64,000 bases of DNA, taken from positions 2,083,569 through 2,147,568 of the forward strand of contig NC_044297.2 in the NCBI RefSeq assembly GCF_004027225.2. The letters run 5' to 3'. Below are positions 1 through 12,428 of this stretch, one piece after another. The translations under genes were made by a program, and so were the position numbers. Every line of letters begins with the position of its first letter. Position 1 is the first letter of the stretch. The notes below the pieces were generated by a model. That model was given only the letters and a program-made list of their open reading frames with translations. It searched no databases and was not told where the DNA came from. This DNA comes from Strigops habroptila. Its lineage: Eukaryota > Chordata > Aves > Psittaciformes > Psittacidae.

Positions 1-430
1 GAGGAAAAGCACAGAAGAAACTAACAGGGTGCTTATGGCCAAGTGTAGAGAAAAATAGCATTTGCCAGAGGCGGCAATCTTATAAGCCAAAGAGGCAGCT
101 CTATGCAGGTGCATAGTAAGGAGAAATGTGTTGGGATGTGTATCCCCTTAGCTCCAGCTGAAATTTGGAGGCTATTGCAGTCTCCTGCTACTACACATAG
201 TGACTGGGATGCCCTGTGTTTTTCCTGAGCCTGCAGTGAGGGCCTGTCCCCTCCTTTCTCACTCTGACACACTCGTGCATAATTAATCTCAACCTCAAGA
301 GCCTTCTAAGTCTCTTGATAGTAAATCTAAGGGATTTACTATTTACATAAAGTAATGGTTCTTGTTCTTATTGCACCTTTAAAAGCTGCAAGCCAGCTGA
401 TGACCGATGATTTTGTGTTTTTTACCAAAG
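1..430. other. Probable GKN2 intron, no exon seen
   Basis: No gastrokine-like peptide or signal peptide with usable splice sites is visible on the + strand. The missing 5' exons are presumably left of base 1. Confidence 0.5.
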
Positions 431-562
431 AGCTTTGCCCTGCAAGATCCTGAAAATGGCTATGTCACTGGAACAATGACTATCGACAATGAAAACAAGA
501 TTGCTGATGTCCATGTCCGTTCTGGCATGTACTCCTCTGATACCATTTTTGACTACTCCAGT
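431..562 (+). CDS. GKN2: GKN2-like coding exon A (start of BRICHOS)
   Basis: 44 codons starting SFALQDPENGYVTG and ending IFDYSS. The acceptor is a T-rich tract ending AAAG before 431; the donor is GTAAGT at 563-568. The exon ends in phase 0. The DPEN segment and the DTIFDY segment are typical of gastrokine BRICHOS domains. The acceptor position is the least certain boundary of this gene. Confidence 0.82.
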
Positions 563-2510
563 GTAAGTAAATCTGAGAATCTGCCTTGACTTGAGTTTTT
601 AAACTCAGAAATTATTTCAGAGCATTCTCATCATAAGTTGTCCTGAAACATGATTTCTTTGAAGACTCCTGCCACCTTTCCTCCTCTTGGGCCACCTCTT
701 TGTTTCACCCATGTGATGTGGTCACTTGTAATGAAATCTGTGACGGCACCTTCTAAAGGTGAGAAGGATGTCCCTGACCTCAGTGAGGTCAGAGTGGAGA
801 ATGGGCTGCCATCACTCCAGCAGAAGTCTGTCGGGAAAGATCCTTCCAGCCTTATGGACAGACATCAGCTTGGGCAGGCTACTTCCATTTCCCATAGGTG
901 ACACCATAAGCGCAGAGTCATTCCACAGTAGTAGCCTGTGTAACCTGTTTGTGTTTCTTCTAGGTTGTCATAAAGAGTTAGAAAGAATCAGCTAATATTA
1001 GTGGTAGCCTTTAATTCATGAACTCCCCTTGTTTTAATCGCAGGGGTACATTGCAACAAGGCTGTTCGCACGAAATGCCTGCTTCATCATGAAGATGAAC
1101 AAGGATGACATCCCAGAGCTGGAAGAAATCGGGCGCCAGGCCTTTGAGAGACAGGTAACTATAGTAAACCTGTATAGGAAAGGCTACTATCAGAGTTGCG
1201 TGCTTGTCAGCAGCTCTTTGCTCTGCCTTTGAGAGCAGCTGTTGTAGGAATGGCTTTTCCATTCCCAAGATGATGAAGCAGATCTGACAAGATGGAACTG
1301 GAAGGGAATGTCATGTAAAACATGCTTTTCAGGTGATGAGCAATCTTGGCAGCCCCACACAGGGTTTTGTAGAGAGTTGGCATTGGGACTAGAACTGCAA
1401 GATCCCTTGCCCTGGGAAGCAGTGTGATTTGACCATTTTGAGGAGATCACAGTAGGACTTTGGCTTTCCCTTGAGTTCTGGACTGTCTAACATTACAGTA
1501 CAGCACATTTACAGCAAAACTTACTGGCAGCTAACAGAACTGGTTGTGGTAGCAATACAGGTCCATTTTGCTATCTTGGCAGTTGGTATCTAGTGACCTT
1601 TGTTCCTGAATAGATTGGAAATACTTACTTTTCTTTAAAAGTATGTAGCTTCCTTTGCTACCTCTTTGTGCAAATGAGGGGGATTTTAGATTTGGGGATG
1701 TAGAATGAGCACAAAGCTACATTGCTGATGATGTCTAACACTTTCCTTTTAGGCTATGAGGACAGTATACTCTCCAAATAATGTGTGGGTACAGTTTCAA
1801 CCTGGCAATTCCATGTTTGGGAGTGCCAGAGACTGGCTTGTCTACGGTAAACCCATTGAGCAGCTCTGTTCAGGTCTGCCTCTCTACCAGCTTGAAGGGA
1901 CTTCAGGTAAGTTGCAAGATCAGAATACGATGTTTCTGTTACAGTTCATAAACACCTTTCTGTCCTTCCAGACTAAGTCCACATGGTACCTTTGAGGCAG
2001 GAACATATTGTCCTGCTTTAGAGAGCAGGAGTAAGCTGCGTAATAGGATTGAAAGGGGAAGGCTTTGGGATGCTTGTATCTGAAACCCTGTTGCAAAGTG
2101 GTTTGGCTGGTGTCAGAGGGAGCCACTGTGTAGCAGCTGTATCCACTTGATGCCCCAGCGATACAATGGTCCCTCATGGAATATACTGGATGCCATTGCT
2201 ACCTGCTGTATGCAGTTATGGGGAAGGTGGAGCACAAAGGCGATGTAAAGCTGTACAGACATTTCCTCCCTCTGAGTTACACCATAAACATTTTACACAG
2301 TATCATTGACACCAACAGGAGTCTCAAATAGAACCATCATTGGGGATTGAATTTGTGTGTTAGGCAGACTTTTCCCCACTGGATACAGGGATCTTGTCAC
2401 TCAATATCTTCATTTTCTTGTTCCTTTTAGCACTATCGAATGATAATGGCTGTGCCAGTGCAGGAATTCCAAGCATTTTGGGCATGAAAATCTGTGAAAG
2501 AGCCAATTAG
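431..2510 (+). CDS. GKN2: Gastrokine-2-like secreted BRICHOS protein, 3' part (4 exons, 5' end outside window)
   Basis: Gastrokines are small secreted proteins of gastric surface mucous cells; mammalian GKN2 pairs with trefoil factor TFF1. Four exons (431-562, 1044-1154, 1753-1906, 2431-2510) join in one frame to give 158 residues and a TAG stop. Numbering from the first visible residue, the BRICHOS core runs from about residue 28 (VHVRSGMYSSDTIFDY) to the Cys in QLCSGLPLY (120). The likely BRICHOS disulfide pair is Cys57 (NACFIMKM) and Cys120. Two more Cys (140, 154) lie in the tail, around NGCASAGIPSILGMKIC, which resembles the GKN2 C-terminus. Human GKN2 is about 184 aa, so roughly 26 N-terminal residues including the signal peptide are missing to the left. 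Position beside BMP10 on the same strand matches human GKN2 order. GKN1 is the main alternative but fits the tail less well. Confidence 0.85.
1044..1154 (+). CDS. GKN2: GKN2-like coding exon B
   Basis: 37 codons in phase 0, reading GYIATRLFARNACFIMKM and continuing to AFERQ. The acceptor ends TCGCAG and the donor is GTAACT. It carries the first Cys of the probable BRICHOS disulfide. Confidence 0.87.
1753..1906 (+). CDS. GKN2: GKN2-like coding exon C
   Basis: 51 codons plus one base, starting AMRTVYSPNNVWVQ. The acceptor is CCTTTTAG and the donor GTAAGT at 1907. It holds the second BRICHOS Cys in QLCSGLPLYQLEG. The leftover G joins CA of the next exon to make Ala. Confidence 0.87.
2431..2510 (+). 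CDS. GKN2: GKN2-like terminal coding exon
   Basis: The acceptor TTCCTTTTAG precedes 2431. The exon encodes the tail LSNDNGCASAGIPSILG, then MKICERAN and a TAG stop at 2508-2510. The two cysteines and the ILG-x-x-IC ending resemble the gastrokine-2 C-terminus. Confidence 0.85.
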
Positions 2511-2660
2511 TCTGCATCCTGACAATTCTGCTGCATGGGAACACCTTGTTTCTTTGCATGCTTTTGTGGTGGTAGCCACATTCTCCAACTGGAACAAAAC
2601 TGGGTGTTAGACTCAACCTGCCTATCCAAAGCTTTGAGCTCAGCAAACCTCTGATATACA

Positions 2661-2666
2661 AATAAA
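2661..2666 (+). terminator. GKN2: GKN2-like poly(A) signal AATAAA
   Basis: Canonical AATAAA 151 bases after the stop codon, giving a 3'UTR of about 170-190 bases. A CR1 begins about 35 bases further on. Confidence 0.75.
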
Positions 2667-2702
2667 GATAACGCAGTAATGAAAGTGCTTTGTCTGTTGT
2701 CG

Positions 2703-2934
2703 TCATTGAATCCCAGACTGGTTTGGGTTGAAGGGACCTTAAAGCTTACCCAGCTCCAACCTCCTGCCACGGGCAGGGACACCTTCCACTAGAGCAGGTT
2801 GCTCCAAGCCCCTGTGTCCAACCTGGCCTTGAACACTGCCAGGGATGGGGCAGCCACAGTTTCTCTGGGCACCCTGTGCCAGCGCCTCAGCACCCTCAAA
2901 GGGAAGAGCTTCTGCCTTATGTCCAACCTGAAAG
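2703..2934 (-). mobile_element. CR1 LINE fragment, 5'-truncated
   Basis: Antisense copy of the CR1 3' end. Reading the - strand it contains the CAACCTGCTCTAGTGGAAGG block, the CCTGCCCGTGGCAGG hairpin-like block and the terminal segment with CAACCCAAACCAG. It belongs to the window's commonest, near-uniform CR1 group. Confidence 0.92.
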
Positions 2935-5900
2935 CAGAATGGAAATAAAGTGGCCCTTTAGTTTTCCTGCAGCAGAGACACGTTTCCCTTTGGTGCATTC
3001 CTATGCTCCGGCTGCAACATGACCTGGGCATTGGATATGCTTCATGTCAACGAAGAAACAGTCCCAGGATAGTTGTTTCCAGAGGAGAACTTCCCTTTGG
3101 AGTCAGCACCCAGCTTCTTCAGGTGCTGACTCACCTTATTGCTGGAGGGGGGGGGGGAGCAAACATGAATAGACATAAAGGGATGGAGCAGAGCCAGGTT
3201 ACCAACACATGCAAAGAAGCTTGAGTTCTGCAGCCAGTGTCCATGTGTAGCAATGTGGACAGGAGCAATGGATCAGAGCCGCTTGTTGTGGGCCCTTTTC
3301 ACACCCAGATAGAGAAGACTATCCCCATTCTAAGAAGTTGATAACACAGAATGACATTATCCCTTCGCACAATGCCAGTGTACACAGAGCTGTGGCCACT
3401 TGCTGAGTGCTCCACATATGCTGGGGAGTAGTTTGTGTCAGGAGCTGATCACAGGACAAGCTGAGGCAGAGATGGTAGAGCTCAGGGAATGGTTCCATTG
3501 ACACATCCTTTCCATGGTGCTGTGAAGAAGTTTGGTTTTTGGGGCTGAAGACTCAGTTTATTGTTTATTGGAGCCTTGAAAGGCATTCCTGGGGAAGAAC
3601 CTCACCCCAGGTCTGCACTTTGTTACTTTCATATGAGGGTCTTGGTTAAATCATCTGCTGTTTGTTAAAAGAGTGTTTTATCATGGGGTGAAACTTCTTT
3701 CAAATTAGTTGGATTCACAACAGGCTGCAGGTTCTTGGGGATCCAAAGAATGTTTCTGGAGAGTCACACTTTGGTAATTTGAAGCAGGAATACTCATGTG
3801 TGACTGCAGGATGGAGGAGACCTGCTTGAGTCATGTTTGGAAGTGGAGCTCACTGATGGGGAAATGAAACCAGGAGCTCTAGTTGTGATGTTCTTGGCTG
3901 GTGCACTGTGGCTGTGAAACACCTCAAAGCACTCGGAGCACTGCTTGGCAAGTGGAATCATGTGGGGCGTGACTCAAAGCTTTTGAGGCTGTTGTTTTGA
4001 GACCTTCAAAACTTGGTTGGAAGCTCTAACCTAGTTCCCCAGTGACAGCTGTCACGTTTCAACCCTATCCTTGTATCTTCTCTTGTTAGAGGGCATGGAA
4101 GTCATGACAAGCCACTGCCCCAGCCAGCCAAGTTCTCCAAAATATAGAAAATAACTGCCTTCACTGTCTCAGACTTCCTCTATCTTTAGGGATTCTGACC
4201 CGACATCAACTATCTAGTGAGAGTTTGAAGACCAGAGATTGAAGGAGATCCCAAAGGAACAAACTGGAAGAGCTTCCAGAGAGGCGGATTAGATGTACGA
4301 ACAAAGCTGAGTCTTATTATTCTAAGCTTATTATTGAATTCAAAGTTATTTGAAATAACTAGTCAGTGTGATCTGGTTTTCTGTCTAATTGCAGCATAGA
4401 TGAATCGGAACCTTTACTGTGTGTGCAGTGTAATAATGGTCCTTTGAGACTCTCATCCTGTAGCTTCTGGTTTAATCAGAATTAGGTTTTTCATTTATTA
4501 ATGAAACAGTGTTGGGAGACATGAGATTTGAATAGAACAACTGCGTGGTTATGCGTGGGTAGAAAAGATGCAGGGCTAAACTCATCCACTAACCCAGGGA
4601 TAAACACCATCACTGGTGTGAAGAGTCCTCCTCTTGCATAGTTGCTTACAGCTCATGAGGACTGTTCTGGATGGACGAAAGAAGGGATGCTTTGCTGCCT
4701 TGGTACTATCAGTGGGAAATCAAAGCACAGTCTTATTCTCTGTGGTTTGACTGCTGTCATGGAAGGAGGCAGGAACTCTGTGCAGCTCTTCAGTCTTCAC
4801 AGATGGCTTAAAAAGATCCTTTGCTGTAGTTTGACTGAATTCCATTGAAATTAGAATCATACTTGAGGCCTTACATGTTTTGTTTAGAAAGTATTGCATA
4901 TACATCTTATCCATAAGCTTTTAGTGTTGGCTGCCTATTAATTTTGAGGGCAGTGTCACAAACTCTGTGGATTTGCACTCAATACTGAGCAAATAGCTCT
5001 ACAAAGAGAAACTGAAATGAGCCTCAATACCTCCTATCTATCTGCTCTTTAACTTTGTTTGAGCTGGGAGGTAATGTTTCTGCCCTCCGTGTACTCAAGC
5101 TTAGAAGAAGATTGTTTTTAGCTTTTCTTTTAGTTCACAATCTCATTGTATCAGCCAGGTCTGTTAGCAATACAGTTGTGTTTATTGTTTGATCAGTAAT
5201 GCTTCAGCTATCCATCCACTCCTGTGGCATTCCAATGCCAAGGTGCACAGATACAGGGAACTGCTGAGGATGGAGCACCCTGAAGACACATCTGTTGTGA
5301 TGTGCTGTACCTTTTGGGGTACAGCTCACACAAAGAAAAGGAAGCACAGGAAGATCCATATTCCACATGACCCATATGCCCATGTTCTTTCTCTGCTTTC
5401 CAGAGGGTGGCCTGTTTTCACACGGGCACATGGGTGGGCATGTTACAGCTCTGGGGCCTGTTGGTATCACCAGCGTAGCACTGATTTAGAAGATCATGCC
5501 AGAAATGGCTGTGGAGCAAAAGGAATTGATTCTGAATTTAGTAACTAACTACAGGACAAGCAGGAATGTTACCCCCGGCTTTGAGCAAAAGCAGGGAAAA
5601 GGACCTATGCAGGAGAAAGAAGTTTGGTAATTTATCTACTCAATACTGTAGTTTGTCAGTGCTATTTCCTGCTGTTTCATTCTTTGCTGACTATGCCACA
5701 GTTTACCATGTGTTTTACATACCTGTCTTAGACTATAATGAATCTATTCTTCTTATCTTGCAAGGTGGTGGATATTGTTATTCCACTAAAGTGAAAGACC
5801 AATGAAGCAACAAGCAGCAACAACAGGTAAAGTGTCCCTGAAGATATGGTCCATCTGTTGCCTTAAATAACTGTAGTCTGAAAACATTTTCAATCTTTAA

Positions 5901-6610
5901 ATCTTTGCCTGTCAGCAAAGGGTCTGGACTGAACGTTCATGATCTGAAGGAACTACAGAGCTTTCATTTCATTCATCAGTTAACTGAGATGTTGTATATA
6001 ACATGAAGCATCTGCTATTGTAGAGCTCATTATGTATCAGTAGCTTTATTTATTGGTAACGATCTTTTTACATTGTGATCCATGAGATTTCCCACTGGAA
6101 TGGATGGAATATTCCCAATGACTTCCATGGGAGGATTGCAGCCACTTCCCAAGTGGAGAGCAGCCAGCGACTGTTTCAGAAACAATGGGAGAGGGAGAGT
6201 TATGTTCAGGGTCAACAAAGCAAAGTGCTTATCCTATCAACTGCCCAAGGTTGGCTAATGTGCAGAGGGGATAAAGTGAGGGTTTATTAGCCTTAAGTGT
6301 AAGATTAACACCTTGGAAACAGCACAGGCAACTGGTGTATCTGCATCAGGAGAGGGGCAGGGCTGTGGTGATCCTCCCACAGCTCTAATCACAACAGTGA
6401 AGAAAGGAGCCAGTGCATGAGCTTCGATCCTAAAGACATACTGGCTGAAAGAGTCTAGAGAGGAAGAGAGTATCAGGATGTGACTCTTATTGTCCTGAAA
6501 GTTACCTGATCTTTCCAAGAGTTTCTCTCCATTAAAGTAACACACATGTCTTGGAAGTTCAGCTAGCTTCTCAGCTAGGCTTGTCCTATAAAAGTGAGGG
6601 GTTGGGGTTT

Positions 6611-6701
6611 TATATGGAAGAGAGCCTGATTATCTGTGTGCATATGTGGAAGTCTCTGTGTTATATGTGAAAGGGTGTGCCTGAGTATCTGTGTGCATAT
6701 G
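6611..6701. repeat. Imperfect direct repeat, about 40 bp x 2
   Basis: Two related units at 6611-6646 and 6662-6701. Both end with TATCTGTGTGCATATG and begin with TATATG followed by an A/G-rich stretch. Confidence 0.6.
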
Positions 6702-9700
6702 CACTGACAGCTTTTGTAAGTTAAAATAGTGTTTATCCTGGGCTGGGATATCAGAATAGTGCTGATTACTTGCTCCCAGCTCTTTAAAAAAGCTTGAAAG
6801 GTGTCTCAAGGCATTCCTGGAATCCGAGCAATGGTATCATCGGATGCACACTGACAGGCAGCTAAAACATCTCAAGCATTTGGGGAGGGCAGAATTAGCA
6901 CGCATTCCAGTCACATCTCCAGCCCTACTGCAGTTAACCTTTCTGGATCCTCACACATATCAGTGGGCAGGAAGCCTCTGTGGTCCCTCACTGCCAAGGA
7001 CACCAGTTTATCACCTGTGTTACACGTTAATCCAAGATGTTTTTACCACTGAACCCATTCCATGGAGAACCCCCCCAAATTTCCCAGTGTACACAACTAT
7101 GTACCAAGATCAGGGTATGACACCTTTGCCAGTTGTGGGAAGTTTAAAATCAGAGCTTGACATGGCAATTCTGACCCTGGTGAGCAATGCCATTTAAATG
7201 AGGCTGCTTCTGTTAGGAGGAAGAGCAGATTGTCAGGTATCTTGTCTGATACAGGAAAACAAGTTCTCCAGCTTGCAGCAGGTAGTGAAAGGGGACAGCT
7301 ATTAATGACAGCAGATTGTCCCTTAAAGCAAGAATTTCTACTGCAGGAGAAAAATGAGGTCAGACTGGAGAATCAAACCTGCTGTTTGAAAGAGAAGGCC
7401 ATGATGGGAATGAGTGTCCTGTTGTCTAGGGCTTCCCACCCTTTTAGTACAAGGAGGAAGAAACACATTGCCTTAATTTTAGAAGACAAAACCCTGCCTC
7501 TTGAGTGTGTCTCTAAGCACTCAGGAGCAAATTGCTGTGCTTAAGCACCGAGATCCATGTGCAAGAAGAAAAGAGGACGCAAAAGGGAAGGACTTTCTTA
7601 AATACATATTATTTTCTGGGGGAAGGTGAGCTGGGTTTTGCACATTTCCTTGTTTAAAACAAGGAAAAGTCTTGGCCAGACCAGATTTTCCAAGGCGTAT
7701 AATCCACTCCTTCCCACCCGAGCTGAGAACCGGGTGTGATTTCATCCACCACTAGATGGCAAACGGCTCCAGTAACCTCCGCATTGGGTTTAATTCGTGC
7801 AGTCTGACCCGGGGCTCTAAAGTGAGATCTCGCTGTTATTAGGCCAGCAAAAACACCTAGTAGGAGCAAACCATAACAAAAAACTCATATAAAATGAACC
7901 TCTGTCAACCCGAGACCTGTTCCCCAGGATGTAAAAGTGAAGTCAGGATGCAGAGGGTTAGAATCGTTTCTCTCACATTCCCAAAGCAGTGGGATGTTTG
8001 TTCTCTCGTGTAACGATGCCCCATTTGGTGGCAAACTGAACTCTCTTTCAACCCCTTCATATTTGTCGTTTTTTTCTTTTTAATATATAATTCCATTATC
8101 TACTGAGGCATTGCACAAGGTTTATTCACCAAAGATTTCAAAGAGCTCTAGGAACGTGAGTAGCAAAGATTGATGAATGAGGGAAACCTTTTCCCTTTCA
8201 GACAAGAGACACAGTAACGCCTGAAAGATGCATCTGACAAACAGCAATCACACACTGACCATGAGCACAGGTAAGAGGGGAAGCCCCAGCACTCCTGTAT
8301 TCCTCTTATCTCTCTCTCCTTATCACAATCCTGTTGCCACTATGTGAAACTGAACCAGCTTCGTCTGCCTCTGCCAGCCCTTAGCCAGGCTCCTCCCTCA
8401 GACATGAATAACCCAGCAAGGAATTATGTGCTCTTGGCTCCTTGTTTGGTTTTGGGGGGTTTGGAAGGGATCGGGGAGAAAGGGGGCCTGCCAGTTCATG
8501 CTGGTTTTAGCATCTTTCTTCCTATTCTGCAAGTTCTTTTCTTTGCTCTTTCTCTCAGCTCGGTAAGAGGCAGCCAGACTCAGGTGATTTGGCAGTTCCC
8601 ACTTTACTTAATCTTTTGAGGGTGTGTATAAAGATAAGAAGGTGATTCAGACCTTCTGCATGGGGACCTCAGGTTACTCCAGCCAGTTCTTGTTGGGTGG
8701 AAAAGTGGATGTAGCATGAAGTCGATCCTTTTGTGGCTCTGCTCAGAGTGGAGAAAGCATCACTCTATAATTACTAGTGCTCAGATGGGAGCTGATGTGG
8801 GGATATACAGGAAGGCAGAGGGGTAAAGCAGGACAGTGGGTTTTTCTGAGGAGATTCCTGTCATTCAGACAGCTTCCAGGGCAGCCCAGACTACAAAGGT
8901 AACCAAGGCCTGTTTGCAGGCTGTTAATCCCGCCTGGCACTTCCCAGGTAGGATGTGGTACATCCACCCTTCCTATACATATCACGATAGTCATGATGCC
9001 AGCTGCTGGGAGTTTCCCCTCGCTCCCACTGGTACCATTGTACAGATGGTCACGTAAGGACTGTTGAACATTTAGAAATGTTTAAATTGAGACATAGGGA
9101 CATTAAGGCTTGAGCCAACAGTGGGAGCCAATAACCTTTTCCATTCCCTGTGATGGGAAGCAGAGGCTGTTTTCACCTAAAGAAGCTCCCTGATGCAGAA
9201 GTTTGCCCTGAGCACACTGGGAGGTGTTTGACAGCAGCACATTAAGCAATGTCCCCCCTGGGTGCAACATACTGAGAGCTGAGCCAGGGCACTCTGCCAC
9301 TCATTCCAGATAAGTCGAGCCCTTTAACACCAGGGCCTGCGAGGGGCTTGTTCCATGCTCTCAATGAGATAAGCTGCCATCCACGCTTCACAGGACACTC
9401 CTATCTGCCAAGCTGCTCTGAGGGAAAACTGGGAGATGTGCAGCATGATTTAAAGCATGTTACAGCCCCCCCCAAATGCCAAATGTAGGGGTTTTGCTAG
9501 TTAAAAGTGAGGAACTTCCACAGAGGTGGGATCCTTCAGATAGGGCAGTGGTTCTGCATAGCTTACAGATGTTAAACAGCTGTGAAGGAGAGAGCAACGC
9601 AACAAGAATGATAGAGTTGGCACTACTAGGGTCTAAAAAGTGGCAGATTGACCCAAAAGCCTCCAATTAAAACGTATTTTCATGCTCCTGAGCCTCACAA

Positions 9701-9950
9701 GTGTTAATACTGTATAAATAGAGCAGTCTCTGTATGCATACACTAAATTTCTGACTGATGTGGCAGCTAATCAGTCTGTGTATCAATGGGGTGACTTTCC
9801 TGGCTGCAAAGGTATCTGCATAGAGCTGTTACCCCTCGGCTCTCATTTCCCTGCCTCTTGTCAGTGGTAATGAGTGTTCTAAGCATCCTTAAACAGGGCT
9901 GCAGTCTAAGAGGACCAGACCATATTCTGAATTCAAAGCCAAAAATTACT

Positions 9951-10020
9951 GAGTTTCCTATACAGTTCCCTTAAAGTTCTTTATACAGTTCCTTATAGTT
10001 TCTCTATACAGTTTCCTTTA
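9951..10020. repeat. Imperfect 23-bp tandem repeat, 3 units
   Basis: TATACAGTTCC or TATACAGTTTCC occurs at 9959, 9982 and 10005, evenly spaced by 23 bases within T-rich sequence. Confidence 0.65.
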
Positions 10021-12383
10021 AAAAATATGTAGATATACATATACGGAAAAGATTTGATATTCAGTTGCATGGCAAACACGAATGAGGCTGCTGACAACCC
10101 TCATTTACCCAGTCTAATTGCAAACATCAAGTTACAGACCCTGCAATGGATTACATTTAAATCTTTGCATTTTTAAGGCTGTGCTTAAGCAGTGTTTTAA
10201 CTGAGTCAATCTTTTCTGTTACATATAATTTGCTTTCCCCTTTTGATCCCAACCCTAACATCAAATGAACAGCCTGTCTAATTTCTTCTCATGTTTTGCT
10301 GTGGTTACAAGCTGTTGGCTTTGTAATCACCATCTTGTGCTGAGATGTCAACTAACACTGACAGAAAATATTCCACCAGTCAGGTTTTCAATGAAATCAT
10401 TTCAAGTTATTGATCTGGATTATCAATAGAATAATTTCTGGTGAAAGAGCCTGTTTTCTTCCATCCCATTGCTCAAGATTAAGAATCCATCCTAAAAACC
10501 AAGGGTGAGATACATTTAGTAACCATTCCCATTTGTTCTTTTAGGGCTGTGGGAGCATTTAAATGGAGTTCATTAAGGAAAAAAATGATCAGAACCAGCC
10601 CACTTGGACCCAGAGCTGACAGAGAAAGAGGAATGATGTTGGAGAGTGCTGTGAAGCTTTCTGTTCCTGCCTTGCTTTTGTCAGTGTCACTGAAGCTGCT
10701 CCGGGGAGTTGAACACCCGCAGGAATCCCGAAGCTCCACGAAATAACTACATGAGGAGAGAAGGAATTTCAGAAATGTCAAATTAAAACTTTCTCTTGAC
10801 CTTTTCCTGTGTGATAAGGAGCCTGCAGAGTCCAGCTCCTGAGGGGAAGCAGCGTGCCTACGCTGCTGTTCATTAGCCCTGCAGTGCGGTTGCGTCTGTG
10901 CCAAGGTCTCTAATAGCAATGGGTTGATTTTGACCACATCTCACCATGTTTGTATGATCAGAGTTAATAAATGATGTGACCTTTAGGGATACTGGTTTGG
11001 AAATGACCTTTTAATATTCAGGCCTCCATCTGCACAGGGGCATGTACCAAGATAATGGTTGTGGAGGCAAATCAATAGATTTCTTGAGACACCTCCCATC
11101 CTATCAATGATATAAGCAAATATTTAGCTTGCTGCTTCTGGAAATACTTGTGCTAAATGTAAACATGTCTATTGCCTGTGTTAGTTCACTTTGAGGCCTA
11201 GCAGGAAAAGAGACAGGTTACATGCTGGAATGTGCAGAAGCAAGCACCATCCCAATCACACCAGAAGCTCTTCCGAATAACTGCTTGGAGAGGGAGCACG
11301 CACAGAGCTGGGGCTCACAGGAACAATGAGACCGAGAGCTTGCAGTGAATTTGCTGCATGTGGCTGACAGGACACTGACAGGAAGGCAATGTCCAGCTAT
11401 TCCCAGCTCTTTTCTTTCTGTTTCAGTCTCTCAGGCTTTGTGCTGGCTTCAAAATCTCTGCTTATCCTTATGTATCTGTACCGCCGCATGGCCATTGACC
11501 CGCAGCTCAGAGCAGGTTGCACAAGTGCAAATGCACCCTGAGGGACTCCCTTCCTATACCCTGGAGCTTCTGCCACCTCTGTAGGAGAAAAGGAGAGAGG
11601 AAAGGGAATTGCCAGGAATAGTGCAGGGAGTTTTGGTGCTCTGTTTGTTAGTGTGACCCTCATCCTTTTCACTTGCCTGGAAATAGCTGACGAGGAAGAT
11701 GTGCTGGGGCTTTCCCATATAAAGCTATTGCTGCGCATCTTGGTCCTGTCTCTGGGGCAGGAGGAGGTTGTAGGACACAGTGTAAGTAGTTTCCTGCCCT
11801 TGTGGCTGCACAGAGACTTTCCTTCTTCTCCGTATTTCTTTTTCTCAACCATGCAGGTTGTAATGCATCGGTGCGCTTCTCTTGCACTTCTCTTTCATTA
11901 AATCCTATCTTTTCCTTTTCCAGTGCAATCTGAAATCAGAACAGAGCTGCTGGGAACAGCCCATTTATGGACAGGCAAACCAGAGCAGCCGTGAACGGAG
12001 GCATACAGGAATAAGGACTTAGGCAGATGCAGGAATGGAAACTAATTTTAGTTATTCCATTGCAAGCTCATCACACTGTCAGTGTCACACTCTTCTTTAT
12101 CTCCCATCTCGCACCCAACAGTTACCTCATGCCACAGCTATCTCCTGACAGGGACCATTGTGGGGCAGTTTTATAAGAATTTCAAACCTGGATTGTGGAA
12201 AACTGGAGGTCACATGCTGTGCTGGAGCTGGAGCACTCATCTTCCTCCCTGGAATGGAACATATGCCTGTGGTGTCCTGATTAGAGAGCAGCCTTGAAAT
12301 GAACCATTTACACAGTTTTTGAGGGGGATTTCAAGTCTGCCTACTATGAAGTTAACAATTTCTCAGCAGGCTGTCTTGCTGTT

Positions 12384-12428
12384 GATTCGATCTGAATGTT
12401 GAGATTCAATCTGAATGTTGAGATTCAA
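12384..12428. repeat. 19-bp tandem repeat, about 2.4 units
   Basis: The unit starting GATTC and ending GAATGTTGA at 12384-12402 is repeated at 12403-12421 with one base change, followed by a partial third unit to 12428. Confidence 0.8.

Larger units (their letters stand above)
563..2430 (+). other. GKN2 introns (563-1043, 1155-1752, 1907-2430)
   Basis: Three short introns with GT-AG ends, separating exons at 1044-1154 and 1753-1906. I see no repeat or additional coding segment in them. Confidence 0.7.

Noticed and set aside
3147-3157. G11 run as a possible G-quadruplex
   Set aside because: A single run without the four spaced G tracts usual for a quadruplex; treated as simple sequence.
10479-10937. 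152-codon open frame on the - strand between GKN2 and BMP10
   Set aside because: No domain, signal peptide or splice context; ordinary composition. Length is within chance for a 64 kb vertebrate window.
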